A stretch of DNA of 64,000 nucleotides from Paenibacillus sambharensis (GTDB lineage: Bacteria; Bacillota; Bacilli; Paenibacillales; Paenibacillaceae). The notes beneath the pieces are model-generated. The model was not told where the DNA came from. It saw nothing but the letters and a program-made list of their open reading frames with translations, and did no database searches. The DNA lies in the NCBI RefSeq assembly GCF_003233845.1, contig NZ_QKRB01000044.1, positions 124,001-188,000 on the forward strand. Reading direction: 5' to 3'. Each line of letters starts with the position of its first letter. The stretch's first letter is position 1. Both the position numbers and the translations under genes were made by a program. This document shows positions 25,809 through 35,315 of this stretch, piece after piece.

Positions 25809-28595
25809 TTGGACACGAACAAGATTGGCATACCGCTTGAAGGCTTTGCGGAATTCAGCCGGACGGCTGCTGCTGAAGGTGCCGTGCTGCTCAAGAATGA
25901 TGGACAGGCGCTTCCGGTCCGGAATGGTGAAAGCGTTTCAGTATTTGGCCGTATACAAGTTAACTACTACCGCAGCGGCACAGGCTCGGGCGGGAGTGTT
26001 AATGTCACCTATACAACGAATTTGCTGGATGGTCTGCGCAGCAAGAAGGACATCGCGGTCAATGAAGAGCTCGCAGCGGTCTATGAGAAGTGGATTGAAG
26101 AGAATCCGTTCGATAACGGAGGTGGCGGCTGGGCGGCCGAGCCGTGGCACCAGAAGGAAATGCCGCTGACAGATGAGCTGGTGGCAGAGGCAAGACGCAA
26201 ATCCGGTAAAGCGATCGTTGTCATTGGCCGTACAGCAGGTGAGGATCAGGATAACGCGGATGCCCCGGGGAGCTATCAACTGACTTCAGACGAGAAGGCT
26301 ATGCTGAAGCTGGTTACCAGCCATTTTGAGCAGACCATTGTGGTTTTGAACGTATCCAATATTATTGATATGAGCTGGGTAGATGATGAAGCTTATGCTC
26401 ATCCAATTCCGTGTGTCATCTATGCATGGCAGGGCGGCATGGAAGGCGGCAATGCGATTGCCGATGTGCTGGCCGGTGATGTGACGCCTAGCGGCAAGCT
26501 GACGGATACGATTGCGTATTCGATCGATGATTATCCGTCTACCATTAATTACGGGGACGAACATAAGAACCTGTATCAGGAAGATATCTATGTAGGCTAT
26601 CGTTATTTCGAGACGTTCTGCCCGGACAAGGTGCAGTATCCGTTCGGCTATGGCTTGTCCTATACGGATTTCAAGCTGGAGCCGGAGGAGGCGAAGGTAA
26701 CCGGTAGCGGTGCTGAGACTCAGATTGAGGTCGGTGTTACCGTCACCAATACAGGTTCTGAATATGCAGGCAAGGAAGTCGTACAGGTCTATGTGGAAGC
26801 GCCGCAGGGCAAGCTGGGTCAGCCGGCCAGATCGCTGGCGGCATTCGGAAAAACAAAGCTGCTCCAGCCGGGCGAATCGGAGCGTCTAGTGCTGAGCGTT
26901 CCGCTAAATAGCCTTGCATCCTATGATGACGGCGGCGTGACCGGTTATCCTTCCGCTTACGTACTGGAAGCGGGGACCTACCATTTTTACGCGGGCAACA
27001 GTGTAAGGAATCTGACTCAGGTCGGCGTTGATGGTCAGAGCGGCTTTATCGTGAATGCGCTGCAGGTCGTGGAGCAGCTGGAAGAGGCGCTGGCACCAAC
27101 CGAGAATTTCACCAGAATGCGGCCGGGCGCACGCCGGGAAGACGGCTCTTATGAGCTTGTTTACGAAGAAGTGCCAAGACGCAAGGTTTCGCTGGCGCAG
27201 CGGATTGAGAAGAACCTGCCTGCGGCCGTCGAGCAGACCGGGAACCGGGGCTATACCCTTAGGGATGTACATGCCGGCAGGGTCAGCATGGATAATTTTA
27301 TCGCACAGTTCTCAGATGAGGATCTGGCTGCCATTGTGCGCGGAGAAGGCATGAGCAGTCCACTCGTCACATCCGGTACGGCTTCCGCCTTCGGCGGCGT
27401 AACAGACAGCCTGCTGGGTTATGGTGTGCCTGTAGGCTGTACGGCGGACGGACCGTCGGGCATCCGGATGGACAGCGGAGAGAAGGCTACACAGGTTGCA
27501 ATCGGAACACTGCTTGCGGCTACCTGGAATACGGAGCTGGTAGAAGAGCTGTATGTGCTGGAGGGCAAGGAACTGCTCCGCAACCAGATTGACACTCTGC
27601 TAGGACCGGGCATGAACATCCGCCGCAGTCCGCTTAACGGGCGGAACTTTGAATATTTCTCAGAGGACCCGCTGGTGACAGGTATATTCGCAATCGCCTG
27701 CGTGCGGGGGATTATGAAGGGCGGCTCGAACGCCACGCTCAAGCATTTTGCCTGCAACAATCAGGAGAAGCACCGTACCAAGGTGGATGCCGTTGTATCC
27801 GAGCGGGCGCTGCGGGAAATTTACCTGAAGGGCTTCGAGATGGCTGTGAGGCAAGCGGGCGCGAATTCCATTATGACCTCCTACAACCCGGTTAACGGAC
27901 ACTGGGCAGCGTCCAACTATGACCTCAATACCACCATCCTGCGGGGAGAGTGGGGCTTCAAGGGTATTGTGATGACGGACTGGTGGGCAAGAATGAACGA
28001 TACCGCACATGGCGGGCCTTCGGATACGAAGCTTACGAACTGGATGGTGCGGGCACAGAATGATCTGTACATGGTGGTCAGCAACTATGGCGCGGAGATC
28101 AATGCTTCGGAGGATAATACGATTGAATCTCTGCAGAGCGGCACGCTCACACGCGGGGAGCTGCAGCGCTGCGCACGTAACATTTGCGAGTTCCTGATGC
28201 GGGCGCCGGTGTTCTCCAGAGAGCGGCACACAGGGGAAACGGTTCAGAAATTTGAAGCGGTCCCGTCGCTTTCAGCGGACCAGGCTCTGGCCGTATCGGG
28301 AGGAGAACAGATACAGCCTTCTGCGGTAGGGACGACTTACATGAAAGTGGATAAGGCCGGTGAATACCGGATCTTCGTGCGCATCATGTCGACCGAGAGC
28401 AACCAGGCTCAGAGCGCCTGCAATGTAACGCTGAACGGCCAGCAGCTGGTGACTATTCAGACCAACGGCACGGACGGCAAATGGGTGAACCGGAAGCTCG
28501 CGAAGGTTGAGCTTGGCACAGGAGTTTACGAGATGAAGCTGGACTTCATCAAGCCGGGACTGCAGGTTGACTGGATGGAGTTTAGGCAGGTTTAA
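25809..28595 (+). CDS. GH3 beta-glycosidase with inverted domain order
   Basis: A 928-residue cytoplasmic GH3 enzyme starting at TTG after GGAGGG; no signal peptide is present. The alpha/beta sandwich domain that normally follows the barrel comes first (about 10-290, with IYAWQGGMEGGNAIADVL). An Fn3-like domain follows (about 305-410). The catalytic barrel comes last (about 500-790), with GPSGIRM, LAATWN, NGRNFEYFSEDP and the nucleophile Asp724 in GIVMTDWW. A CBM6-like tail (about 830-928) closes it. This permuted order is known in a subset of GH3 beta-glucosidases such as Ruminococcus albus. It likely hydrolyses imported gluco-oligosaccharides. Confidence 0.9.
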   Translation: MDTNKIGIPLEGFAEFSRTAAAEGAVLLKNDGQALPVRNGESVSVFGRIQVNYYRSGTGSGGSVNVTYTTNLLDGLRSKKDIAVNEELAAVYEKWIEENPFDNGGGGWAAEPWHQKEMPLTDELVAEARRKSGKAIVVIGRTAGEDQDNADAPGSYQLTSDEKAMLKLVTSHFEQTIVVLNVSNIIDMSWVDDEAYAHPIPCVIYAWQGGMEGGNAIADVLAGDVTPSGKLTDTIAYSIDDYPSTINYGDEHKNLYQEDIYVGYRYFETFCPDKVQYPFGYGLSYTDFKLEPEEAKVTGSGAETQIEVGVTVTNTGSEYAGKEVVQVYVEAPQGKLGQPARSLAAFGKTKLLQPGESERLVLSVPLNSLASYDDGGVTGYPSAYVLEAGTYHFYAGNSVRNLTQVGVDGQSGFIVNALQVVEQLEEALAPTENFTRMRPGARREDGSYELVYEEVPRRKVSLAQRIEKNLPAAVEQTGNRGYTLRDVHAGRVSMDNFIAQFSDEDLAAIVRGEGMSSPLVTSGTASAFGGVTDSLLGYGVPVGCTADGPSGIRMDSGEKATQVAIGTLLAATWNTELVEELYVLEGKELLRNQIDTLLGPGMNIRRSPLNGRNFEYFSEDPLVTGIFAIACVRGIMKGGSNATLKHFACNNQEKHRTKVDAVVSERALREIYLKGFEMAVRQAGANSIMTSYNPVNGHWAASNYDLNTTILRGEWGFKGIVMTDWWARMNDTAHGGPSDTKLTNWMVRAQNDLYMVVSNYGAEINASEDNTIESLQSGTLTRGELQRCARNICEFLMRAPVFSRERHTGETVQKFEAVPSLSADQALAVSGGEQIQPSAVGTTYMKVDKAGEYRIFVRIMSTESNQAQSACNVTLNGQQLVTIQTNGTDGKWVNRKLAKVELGTGVYEMKLDFIKPGLQVDWMEFRQV

Positions 28596-28686
28596 TGGTG
28601 AAGTTTCAGAAGAAGGCGGTATGTTCAGACGTTCCCTCCCTATGCTGTTCCTCAATGTAACTGACATAAATCACTTTGTTGCCACT

Positions 28687-28718
28687 AAAAAACACGGGTT
28701 TTGAGCCCGTGTTTTTTT
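28687..28718. terminator. Bidirectional terminator between GH3 gene and araR
   Basis: AAAAAACACGGG (28687-28698) pairs perfectly with CCCGTGTTTTTT (28706-28717), loop of 7 bases. A and T tracts on both sides let it serve both convergent genes. Confidence 0.9.
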
Positions 28719-28763
28719 CTTTCCGTACTTCAATTAACTACGGCTGAGCCTTCAGTTTAACCA

Positions 28764-29930
28764 TCAGCTGAAATGAACGGCGGACATCTCCTTCGGCGGA
28801 GCCGTAGAGCTTCGGATGACTAGCTGGGGCTCATACACAACCGCCCCTTCCTGGCTGTTCCGGTTCTCGACAGCATTGACGATCCATCTGGCTGCTTCAA
28901 TGCCCATGAGCGTCTTCGGATGGGTTACTGTCGTCAGCTTGACCTCTGTTGCTTCGGCCAAGTAGGAGTCGTCGTAACCGGTAATGGAGAACTCCTCGGG
29001 AACCCGCAGGCCCTGGTTTCTCAGCATATCCAGTACGTGCAGGGCAATCTGATCGTTATAGCATACTGCTGCGGTATGAGCACCCGGTGATGATAGGGGA
29101 AAGAAATCTCTAAGTTTGGCCAATATATGGCCATCATCCTGCTCCTCAGTCGTGTAGGAAACAATCATGTCAGGAAAGACCGGCAGCCTGTGTTTTCTCA
29201 GGGCCCGTATGAATCCCCTCATGCGGCTTATGCCCTGCAGATCATCTACCTTAAAGATCCCGATGATCTTCTTGTGACCAAGCTTGATTAGATGCTCCGT
29301 GACGAGAAAGCCTCCGCGTTCATCATCTACTACCATATGAGAAGGCATAAGCTGAGGATAGAATTGATTAATCATCAGATAAGGGATGCTGCGCTGCTCC
29401 AGCTCCAGGTAGATTTTCATGTTGGGGTTAAAGCTGCTGCTCTTGGTTGGCTCAACGATCAGCCCGGCAATATTCTGGCTCAGCATGGATTCAAGGCACA
29501 GTCGTTCTTTCCCGGCATCATTGTCCGTGCAGGCCAAAGTAAGAGAGTAACCGTGGGACGTTAGATAGGACTCTATCCCTTTAATGATGGTTGGGAAGAT
29601 ATAATCCGAGATATAGGTTGTTATGACTCCGATAGTCTTCCGGGCAGGGGCGGACGGTAGTAGGAGAGACTGTTCCGCTTGTTCTGTCGTAAGCCGTTCG
29701 AGAGGAAGCCCGCTCTTCCCTGAACAGAATGTACCGGCACCCCGCTCCCGGTAAAGCCATCCTTCGTGAACCAGATCTCCGACAGCTTGTCTGACGGTAT
29801 GTCTGCTGACTCCGAACAACCGGACAAGCTCATGTTCCGAATATATTTTATCCCCCGGCTTGACTCTTCCTGTCCGGATCCATTCGGTTATCTTTTCTTT
29901 AACGATCGTATATTTGGTCTTGCTCCCCAT
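28764..29930 (-). CDS. araR: AraR-type arabinose repressor (GntR HTH fused to LacI-type sensor)
   Basis: A 388-residue repressor. Residues 1-70 are a GntR winged helix (YSEHELVRLFGVSRHTVRQAVGDLVHEGWL). Residues about 93-385 are a LacI/periplasmic-binding-type effector domain starting KTIGVITTYISDYIFPTIIKGIE and ending with an ITGYDDSYLAE-type motif. This chimeric order is the hallmark of AraR, which leaves its operators when L-arabinose binds. It is divergent from araN-araP-araQ-abfA, and AraR-like palindromes occur in between, including one 138 bases from its own start, so autoregulation is likely. A cre-like site lies 33 bases upstream. Confidence 0.92.
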   Translation of the reverse strand: MGSKTKYTIVKEKITEWIRTGRVKPGDKIYSEHELVRLFGVSRHTVRQAVGDLVHEGWLYRERGAGTFCSGKSGLPLERLTTEQAEQSLLLPSAPARKTIGVITTYISDYIFPTIIKGIESYLTSHGYSLTLACTDNDAGKERLCLESMLSQNIAGLIVEPTKSSSFNPNMKIYLELEQRSIPYLMINQFYPQLMPSHMVVDDERGGFLVTEHLIKLGHKKIIGIFKVDDLQGISRMRGFIRALRKHRLPVFPDMIVSYTTEEQDDGHILAKLRDFFPLSSPGAHTAAVCYNDQIALHVLDMLRNQGLRVPEEFSITGYDDSYLAEATEVKLTTVTHPKTLMGIEAARWIVNAVENRNSQEGAVVYEPQLVIRSSTAPPKEMSAVHFS

Positions 29931-29962
29931 AGAATCACCACTTTATCTAGAAATAATCATCC

Positions 29963-29976
29963 TTTAAGCGTTTACA
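29963..29976. promoter_or_regulatory. cre-like site in the araR leader
   Basis: TTTAAGCGTTTACA matches TGWAANCGNTNWCA at 13 of 14 positions. Its place 33 bases upstream of araR fits CcpA control of the repressor gene. Confidence 0.55.
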
Positions 29977-30067
29977 AAAGGCTGCAGCAAGGCGGATGTT
30001 GTTATCGATACCTCTTTGTGATTAACGTGAAACAGGTATGTCGAGTCTAGTTGGTGACCACAGGTTG

Positions 30068-30079
30068 TTGTACGTACAA
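30068..30079. promoter_or_regulatory. AraR operator 1 (perfect palindrome)
   Basis: TTGTACGTACAA is a perfect palindrome identical to the core of known Bacillus subtilis AraR boxes. It is the araR-proximal box in the divergent region. Confidence 0.8.
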
Positions 30080-30199
30080 TGGAGAGGCGGCAATACAATC
30101 GTAACAAAAAAGCTAACGACCTACCACTAGAATTTTACATGTAAGCGCATTAATTTTTAATTTTAGCTTAATTCAATAATATTTTTATAAAAAACCCCA

Positions 30200-30228
30200 T
30201 TGACATGTACGAACAAGTATATTAGTAT
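30200..30228 (+). promoter_or_regulatory. araN promoter with AraR operator 2 in its spacer
   Basis: TTGACA (30200-30205) and TAGTAT (30223-30228) are separated by exactly 17 bases. ATGTACGAACAA (30205-30216), 10 of 12 matches to box 1, fills the spacer, so repressor and RNA polymerase would exclude each other. Transcription from here leaves a leader of about 280 bases before araN. Confidence 0.75.
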
Positions 30229-30239
30229 TTTGGGTACAT

Positions 30240-30253
30240 AGAATACGCTTTCA
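30240..30253. promoter_or_regulatory. cre-like site just downstream of the araN promoter
   Basis: On the minus strand TGAAAGCGTATTCT matches the cre consensus at 12 of 14 positions. It lies about 12-25 bases after the -10, a usual place for CcpA repression. Confidence 0.5.
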
Positions 30254-30359
30254 ATCCTTTTACAGGAAATGTTTTAGAAGAGGGGTAGAAAATTTTACAG
30301 AAAATTCCGAAAAACTTTGCGGAAGGATGGGGTCTTTTCGACAAATGCATTCAGGAATA

Positions 30360-30376
30360 TTGACATGTCCGTACAT
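30360..30376 (+). promoter_or_regulatory. Second TTGACA with AraR operator 3
   Basis: TTGACA (30360-30365) overlaps ATGTCCGTACAT (30365-30376), an AraR-like palindrome with 9 of 12 matches to box 1. The arrangement copies that of the upstream promoter. The -10 is poorer: TATGCT at 30385-30390 leaves a 19-base spacer. Confidence 0.55.
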
Positions 30377-30427
30377 CCAGAGAGTATGCTTGGCAATTGG
30401 TGGGTAACTATATGTTTAATTTAGAAG

Positions 30428-30441
30428 TGGTTGCGTTTACA
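30428..30441. promoter_or_regulatory. cre-like site in the araN leader
   Basis: On the minus strand TGTAAACGCAACCA matches the cre consensus at 12 of 14 positions. It lies about 75 bases before araN. Confidence 0.4.
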
Positions 30442-30462
30442 AGGGCATTCATACCAGACAAC

Positions 30463-30474
30463 ATGTACGTTTAA
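30463..30474. promoter_or_regulatory. AraR operator 4 (half-conserved)
   Basis: ATGTACGTTTAA keeps 9 of 12 positions of box 1, the left half being intact. It lies 41 bases before araN and could cooperate with the upstream boxes through looping. Confidence 0.5.
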
Positions 30475-30514
30475 TAGGTTTCGCCAACTACGGAATTAAC
30501 AGGAGGAGAGTTTT

Positions 30515-31753
30515 ATGAAGAAGAAATTAGCAATGCCATTGGTGCTCGTCTTTTTGGCAGTAGCAGTATTGTCGGGCTGCAGCGGCGAAGACAAGAATAC
30601 GATCACGTTCTGGACACCGCTTACCGGTGAGGATGGCGCTTATATGAACCAGCTGGTTAAGGACTATAATGCGACTGAACCGGAATTCAAAGTTAAGCAT
30701 ATTGTAACAGCTGATATGTACACGAAGATGTCCACTGTACTGAATACAGGCAAAGGCGTACCTGACCTGGCCATCATCCACGCGGACCGTGTTCCTAACT
30801 ATGTTAAGCAAGGCCTGCTTGAAGAAATGACAACTGTACTGGCTGCACACCCAGAAATTAAAGAAGAGAACTACCTGCCGCAAGCTTGGTCGACGGGCAC
30901 GGTAGATGGAACACAGTACACTGTACCTCTTGATATTCACAGCAACGTGATGTACTACAACAAGGACCTGCTTGCCAAATACGGCGCAGAATCGTTCCTG
31001 GATGACAATGTTGTAACGATTGATGAAATGCTGTCACTTCAAGGCAAGCTGGAAGAAGGCCATTATGTTGTAAATGACGCTTTGCTCGGATGGGTGATCC
31101 TGGCTCAGATTCAGAACCTTGGCGGCGACATTCAGGAGAACGGCAAGCCTGCTGTCAACACACCGGTTATGAAGCAAGCCTTTGAAGAAATCAAGAAGGT
31201 CGCTGATGCCGGTCTGATGACACCGTTTGGCGAAGACGGCTTCCTGATGTTCCAATCCGGCAACGTATTGTTCTCCACTGATGGTACGTGGAGTTCAACG
31301 GCGCACGCTAGTGTAGAAGGCTTGAACTTTGGTGCAACCAACATCTACTCTGTAACACCTGAGAAGTACACGAACAGAGCTTCCTCCCACTTGTTCGCGA
31401 TGCTGACGAACAAGGAAAGATCGGATGAGAAGGAAGCTGGCATTGGTAACTTCCTGGAGTTCATCCGCCAGAATTCTCTTGAGTGGGCTAAAGCGGGTCA
31501 GATTGTAGCAAGTAGAGAAGTTATTGAAAGCCCAGAGTACAAGGATTACATGCAGTCCTTCTTCACATCGAGCGAAGAGCAAATTGAGTCGCTTTACATC
31601 TACACTTATGAGCATTATCCATACATCCAGGAAGCAATCGACCAGAATGCGGCAGACCTCGTCCGCGGCCAAGTGGACATGGATGAGACGTTAGCCAAGA
31701 TGCAGAAGCAGGTTGAGGATAAGATTGCTCAAGGCAGCAGCGGAGCCCAATAG
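30515..31753 (+). CDS. araN: Arabino-oligosaccharide-binding lipoprotein
   Basis: A 412-residue family-1 extracellular solute-binding protein with signal and lipobox LSGC. The mature part begins ITFWTPLTGEDGAYMNQLVKDYN, typical of CUT1 sugar-binding proteins. Gene order binding protein, two permeases and GH51 arabinofuranosidase is the same as araN-araP-araQ-abfA of Bacillus subtilis, where AraN binds arabinotriose-type oligomers. Expression should be AraR- and CcpA-controlled from the upstream region. A strong AGGAGGAG ribosome site precedes the ATG. Confidence 0.85.
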   Translation: MKKKLAMPLVLVFLAVAVLSGCSGEDKNTITFWTPLTGEDGAYMNQLVKDYNATEPEFKVKHIVTADMYTKMSTVLNTGKGVPDLAIIHADRVPNYVKQGLLEEMTTVLAAHPEIKEENYLPQAWSTGTVDGTQYTVPLDIHSNVMYYNKDLLAKYGAESFLDDNVVTIDEMLSLQGKLEEGHYVVNDALLGWVILAQIQNLGGDIQENGKPAVNTPVMKQAFEEIKKVADAGLMTPFGEDGFLMFQSGNVLFSTDGTWSSTAHASVEGLNFGATNIYSVTPEKYTNRASSHLFAMLTNKERSDEKEAGIGNFLEFIRQNSLEWAKAGQIVASREVIESPEYKDYMQSFFTSSEEQIESLYIYTYEHYPYIQEAIDQNAADLVRGQVDMDETLAKMQKQVEDKIAQGSSGAQ

Positions 31754-31770
31754 AGAAGGCAAACCATTGT

Positions 31771-31805
31771 GAAAAGTAATGTGTCCTAGCGGCACATTAC
31801 TTTTC
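31771..31805 (+). terminator. Perfect intercistronic hairpin between araN and araP
   Basis: GAAAAGTAATGTG (31771-31783) pairs with CACATTACTTTTC (31793-31805), 13 bp perfect. It is probably an mRNA-stabilising or partial-termination element that keeps the binding protein in excess. Confidence 0.6.
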
Positions 31806-31840
31806 CGACATTATTGTTCACGAGGGAGGATTGCAAGGCT

Positions 31841-32713
31841 ATGAAGAGAAAACTAATGCCTGCTTTCTTTGTGGGACCGCATCTTATTTTGTTTCTTGTG
31901 TTTGTTCTCATACCAACGGTATACGGTATTTATGCTTCGTTTACACAGTGGAATCTGAATAGCGATCCAGTCTGGACTGGCCTTGATAATTACAGGACGA
32001 TCCTGTTTGACAGCGGGTCAACCTTCCACCGCCAATTCTGGAACGGCCTCAAGAATACCTTGCTGTTCGTTGCGATGAGCGTTCCTTTGCTGATTGTCAT
32101 TCCTTTGATGGTCGCAGTCGCTCTCGAGCATAAGAAGGTCAAGATGAAAGGCACGATTCAGGCTATCATTTATGTGCCGGGGCTTATTTCGATCTCCGCT
32201 GCCGCACTGATTTGGTCCCTGATTTTCAACAAGCAGCTTGGTGTCAGCAGCAACGTCTTCGGATCGGATGCGGTATGGTCCACTACCCAGCCTTATGCCT
32301 GGATGATCATCATTATCCTGACGATCTGGGGCGGTGTGGGCGGTAACATGATTATCTACCGTGCATCGATTAATGGCGTCTCGAAGGATCTCTATGAAGC
32401 CGGAGACATTGATGGTGCCGGACCGATTCGTAAGTTCTTCAGCATTACGCTTCCGTCTATCCGTTTCCCGCTCATCTACACATTTGTTATGACGACTGCC
32501 GGAGCCTTTAACGTGTTCGGCCAGCCGCTGATGCTTACTGATGGCGGTCCGCGTGAGAGCACGACCGTTCTGATGATGTACATTCGTCAGTTAGCCTTTG
32601 GTCACGGGGATTCTATCGCCGGTATGGCATCTGCGATGGCGGTTCTGCTCGGGGTGGTTATCCTGGTAATCTCGGCGCTTCAGTACTACGTGATGAACCG
32701 CAACGCGAACTAA
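31841..32713 (+). CDS. araP: Arabino-oligosaccharide ABC transporter permease
   Basis: A 290-residue CUT1-family permease of the AraP/UgpA type. The ATG at 31841 is used because GGGAGGA lies 10 bases before it; an in-frame TTG at 31814 lies upstream of that site. Six membrane helices and the EAA loop EAGDIDGAGPIRKFFSITLPSI are visible. Partner of the next permease; substrate comes from AraN. No ATPase gene in the operon, so a shared MsmX-type ATPase is expected. Confidence 0.88.
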   Translation: MKRKLMPAFFVGPHLILFLVFVLIPTVYGIYASFTQWNLNSDPVWTGLDNYRTILFDSGSTFHRQFWNGLKNTLLFVAMSVPLLIVIPLMVAVALEHKKVKMKGTIQAIIYVPGLISISAAALIWSLIFNKQLGVSSNVFGSDAVWSTTQPYAWMIIIILTIWGGVGGNMIIYRASINGVSKDLYEAGDIDGAGPIRKFFSITLPSIRFPLIYTFVMTTAGAFNVFGQPLMLTDGGPRESTTVLMMYIRQLAFGHGDSIAGMASAMAVLLGVVILVISALQYYVMNRNAN

Positions 32714-32769
32714 GCATAACAATTGAGACGTTCAGGAATTAAGGAAACGGAAAAGGCAGGTGTAGCGAA

Positions 32770-33615
32770 ATGTCAAAAAATATGACGATATCAAAATATA
32801 TATCTTACCTATTTTTGATCTCCATTTGTGCAGCTTGGGCCATCCCTGTTATATTTGGTCTGACAACTTCATTCCGTTCACAGACGGAGGTCATTAACTC
32901 CGGATTCAGACTGCTGCCGCTTGAATGGATTATGGATAACTACAGGGCAATTCTCGACAATACGTCAACAGCGCCGATTGTTCGCTGGCTGGGTAACTCG
33001 CTGTACATCGCGATACTTCATACCTTCTTTGTCGTTGTTGTGATTTCGCTTACAGGTTATGGTTACTCCCGCATGAAGTTTAGAGGAAGAGACACGATGT
33101 TCTTCGTGCTGCTTGGAATCTCCTTCTTCCCGCCGGTCGTTAACCTGATCCCTTCCTACAAGATCATCGACGCGCTTGGATGGGTTAATACGTCATGGGC
33201 CATGATTGTGCCCGGTCTCGCAGGCATGGGTAATATCTTCCTCGTCAGACAATTTATGCTCGGTATCCCGCATGAGCTTGATGAGTCTGCACGTGTGGAT
33301 GGTGCCGGCGACTTCCGGATTTATTTCTCCATTATTCTGCCGCTGATGAAGCCGGTGCTGATCGTCTGTGCCCTGTTCTCGTTCGTAGGCTCCTGGAATG
33401 ACTTCCTCTGGCCGGTTATCGTATATACGGATGTAGACAAGATGCCAATCACGGCAGGACTGCTGCTGCTTCAGGATATTTACGGCAACTACCGGATGAT
33501 TGGTCAACTGATGGGTTCGGCAATGCTGGCGATTATACCGACGCTGCTGCTCTTCTTCTTTGCGCAGAAATACTTCATCCAGTCCATCAACTTGAATTCG
33601 GGTATCAAGGGCTAG
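32770..33615 (+). CDS. araQ: Arabino-oligosaccharide ABC transporter permease
   Basis: A 281-residue CUT1-family permease of the AraQ/UgpE type with six predicted helices and the EAA loop DESARVDGAGDFRIYFSIILP. The C-terminus YFIQSINLNSGIKG is typical of the family. Lies 56 bases behind araP; a GGCAGGTG ribosome site precedes the ATG. Confidence 0.88.
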   Translation: MSKNMTISKYISYLFLISICAAWAIPVIFGLTTSFRSQTEVINSGFRLLPLEWIMDNYRAILDNTSTAPIVRWLGNSLYIAILHTFFVVVVISLTGYGYSRMKFRGRDTMFFVLLGISFFPPVVNLIPSYKIIDALGWVNTSWAMIVPGLAGMGNIFLVRQFMLGIPHELDESARVDGAGDFRIYFSIILPLMKPVLIVCALFSFVGSWNDFLWPVIVYTDVDKMPITAGLLLLQDIYGNYRMIGQLMGSAMLAIIPTLLLFFFAQKYFIQSINLNSGIKG

Positions 33616-33679
33616 GAAGTACCATTCATGCCCATAATTTTAATAGTGCTGCATCCACTTATGGAGGTGTAAGGAATCA

Positions 33680-35167
33680 ATGGCAAATCAGGTAATTGTG
33701 AATACGGATATTCGTAAAGGTACGATTAACAAGAACATTTATGGTCATTTCGCCGAGCATTTGGGCAGATGTATCTATGAAGGAATCTGGGTAGGCGAGG
33801 ATTCCTCCATCCCGAATACGAAGGGAATCCGGAATGATGTATTGGAAGCCTTGAAGCAGATCAAGGTGCCGGTCCTCCGCTGGCCGGGCGGCTGTTTTGC
33901 GGATGAGTATCACTGGAAGGATGGCGTCGGGCCAAGAGAAAACCGCAAGCGTATGGTGAATACGCACTGGGGCGGCGTAGTAGAGAACAACCACTTTGGA
34001 ACGCATGAGTTCATGCTGCTCTGCGAGCTGCTGGAATGCGAGCCTTATATCTGCGGCAACGTAGGCAGCGGCACGGTACAGGAAATGTCCGAGTGGGTTG
34101 AATATATGACCTTTGAAGGCGAATCTCCGATGGCGAACTGGCGCCGTGAGAACGGCCATGATGAGCCTTGGAAGCTGAAGTACTTCGGCGTTGGCAACGA
34201 GAACTGGGGCTGCGGCGGCAATATGCGCCCGGAATATTATGCGGATCTGTACCGCCGTTTCCAGACCTATGTCCGCAACTATGGCGATAACAAGATCTAC
34301 AAGATCGCCGGCGGTGCCAACATCGATGACTACAACTGGACGGAAGTGCTGATGCAGAATGCAGCCGGCCTGATGGATGGCCTCAGCCTTCATTACTATA
34401 CGATCCCGGGTGACTTCTGGCTCGGCAAGGGCTCGGCGGTGGACTTCCCTGAGGACGAGTGGTTCATCACGATGAAGAAGGCCCTGCATATGGATGAGCT
34501 GATCCGCAAGCATGGAACGATCATGGATAAGTATGATCCGGACAAGCGGATTGGCATGATTATTGATGAGTGGGGCACCTGGTTTGATGTCGAGCCAGGC
34601 ACAAACCCTGGCTTCCTGTACCAGCAGAACACGATTCGTGACGCCCTGGTGGCAGGCCTGCACTTCAACATTTTCCACAATCATAGCGACCGTGTTCAGA
34701 TGACGAACATTGCACAGACCGTTAATGTGCTGCAGGCGATGATTCTGACCGAGGGTGAGAAGATGATTCTTACGCCGACGTATCACGTGTTCGATATGTA
34801 CAAGGTTCACCAGGATGCGGAGCTGCTCGCGGTTGATTCCACGTTCGGCACGTATGAGCTAAATGGCGAGAAGCTGCCTCAGGTAACGGTATCGGCATCC
34901 AAGGATGCCAGCGGCAAGGTGCATATCAGCCTGTGTAACATCGACCATCAGAATGAAGCGGTACTGGATCTGGACCTGCGCGGCATCAATGCGGCAGATA
35001 AGAAGGTTTCCGGCACCATTATCACAGCTGACGCGATGAATGCACATAACACCTTCGAGCAGCCGGATGTTGTTAAGCCTGCTGCGTTTAACGGAGTTGC
35101 AGTGCAGGGCAATAAGCTGGCCATCAAGCTTCCGGCGATGTCGGTTGTGACGATTGCGGTAGAATAG
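33680..35167 (+). CDS. abfA: Intracellular alpha-L-arabinofuranosidase, GH51
   Basis: A 495-residue GH51 enzyme with no signal peptide, releasing L-arabinose from imported arabino-oligosaccharides. [19 protein letters not shown] is the conserved substrate-site stretch. Glu174 in GNENWG is the acid/base and Glu297 in IIDEWGTW the nucleophile. Length agrees with the family (about 500). It ends the araN-araP-araQ-abfA operon; a terminator follows in 20 bases. No araA, araB or araD is in the window, so arabinose catabolism must be encoded elsewhere. Confidence 0.95.
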   Translation: MANQVIVNTDIRKGTINKNIYGHFAEHLGRCIYEGIWVGEDSSIPNTKGIRNDVLEALKQIKVPVLRWPGGCFADEYHWKDGVGPRENRKRMVNTHWGGVVENNHFGTHEFMLLCELLECEPYICGNVGSGTVQEMSEWVEYMTFEGESPMANWRRENGHDEPWKLKYFGVGNENWGCGGNMRPEYYADLYRRFQTYVRNYGDNKIYKIAGGANIDDYNWTEVLMQNAAGLMDGLSLHYYTIPGDFWLGKGSAVDFPEDEWFITMKKALHMDELIRKHGTIMDKYDPDKRIGMIIDEWGTWFDVEPGTNPGFLYQQNTIRDALVAGLHFNIFHNHSDRVQMTNIAQTVNVLQAMILTEGEKMILTPTYHVFDMYKVHQDAELLAVDSTFGTYELNGEKLPQVTVSASKDASGKVHISLCNIDHQNEAVLDLDLRGINAADKKVSGTIITADAMNAHNTFEQPDVVKPAAFNGVAVQGNKLAIKLPAMSVVTIAVE

Positions 35168-35187
35168 TTAACCAAATTCTAATCCTA

Positions 35188-35214
35188 AGCCCGATCATGC
35201 GATCGGGCTTTTTA
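35188..35214 (+). terminator. Terminator of the arabinose operon
   Basis: AGCCCGATC and GATCGGGCT (35188-35209) form a 9-bp stem with loop ATGC, followed by TTTTT. Confidence 0.9.
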
Positions 35215-35315
35215 CTTTGCAGAGGGATTTGTAACGTAGGAGAGAATTATAAAATAATGGAAAGATTAAAGGGCTGCGGCCAGCTTGAATCTAAATAAGG
35301 GGGAAGTTAATCGTC

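Noticed and set aside
33677-34810. 377-residue minus-strand open frame
   Set aside because: Antisense shadow of the GH51 gene, whose catalytic motifs are intact on the plus strand.
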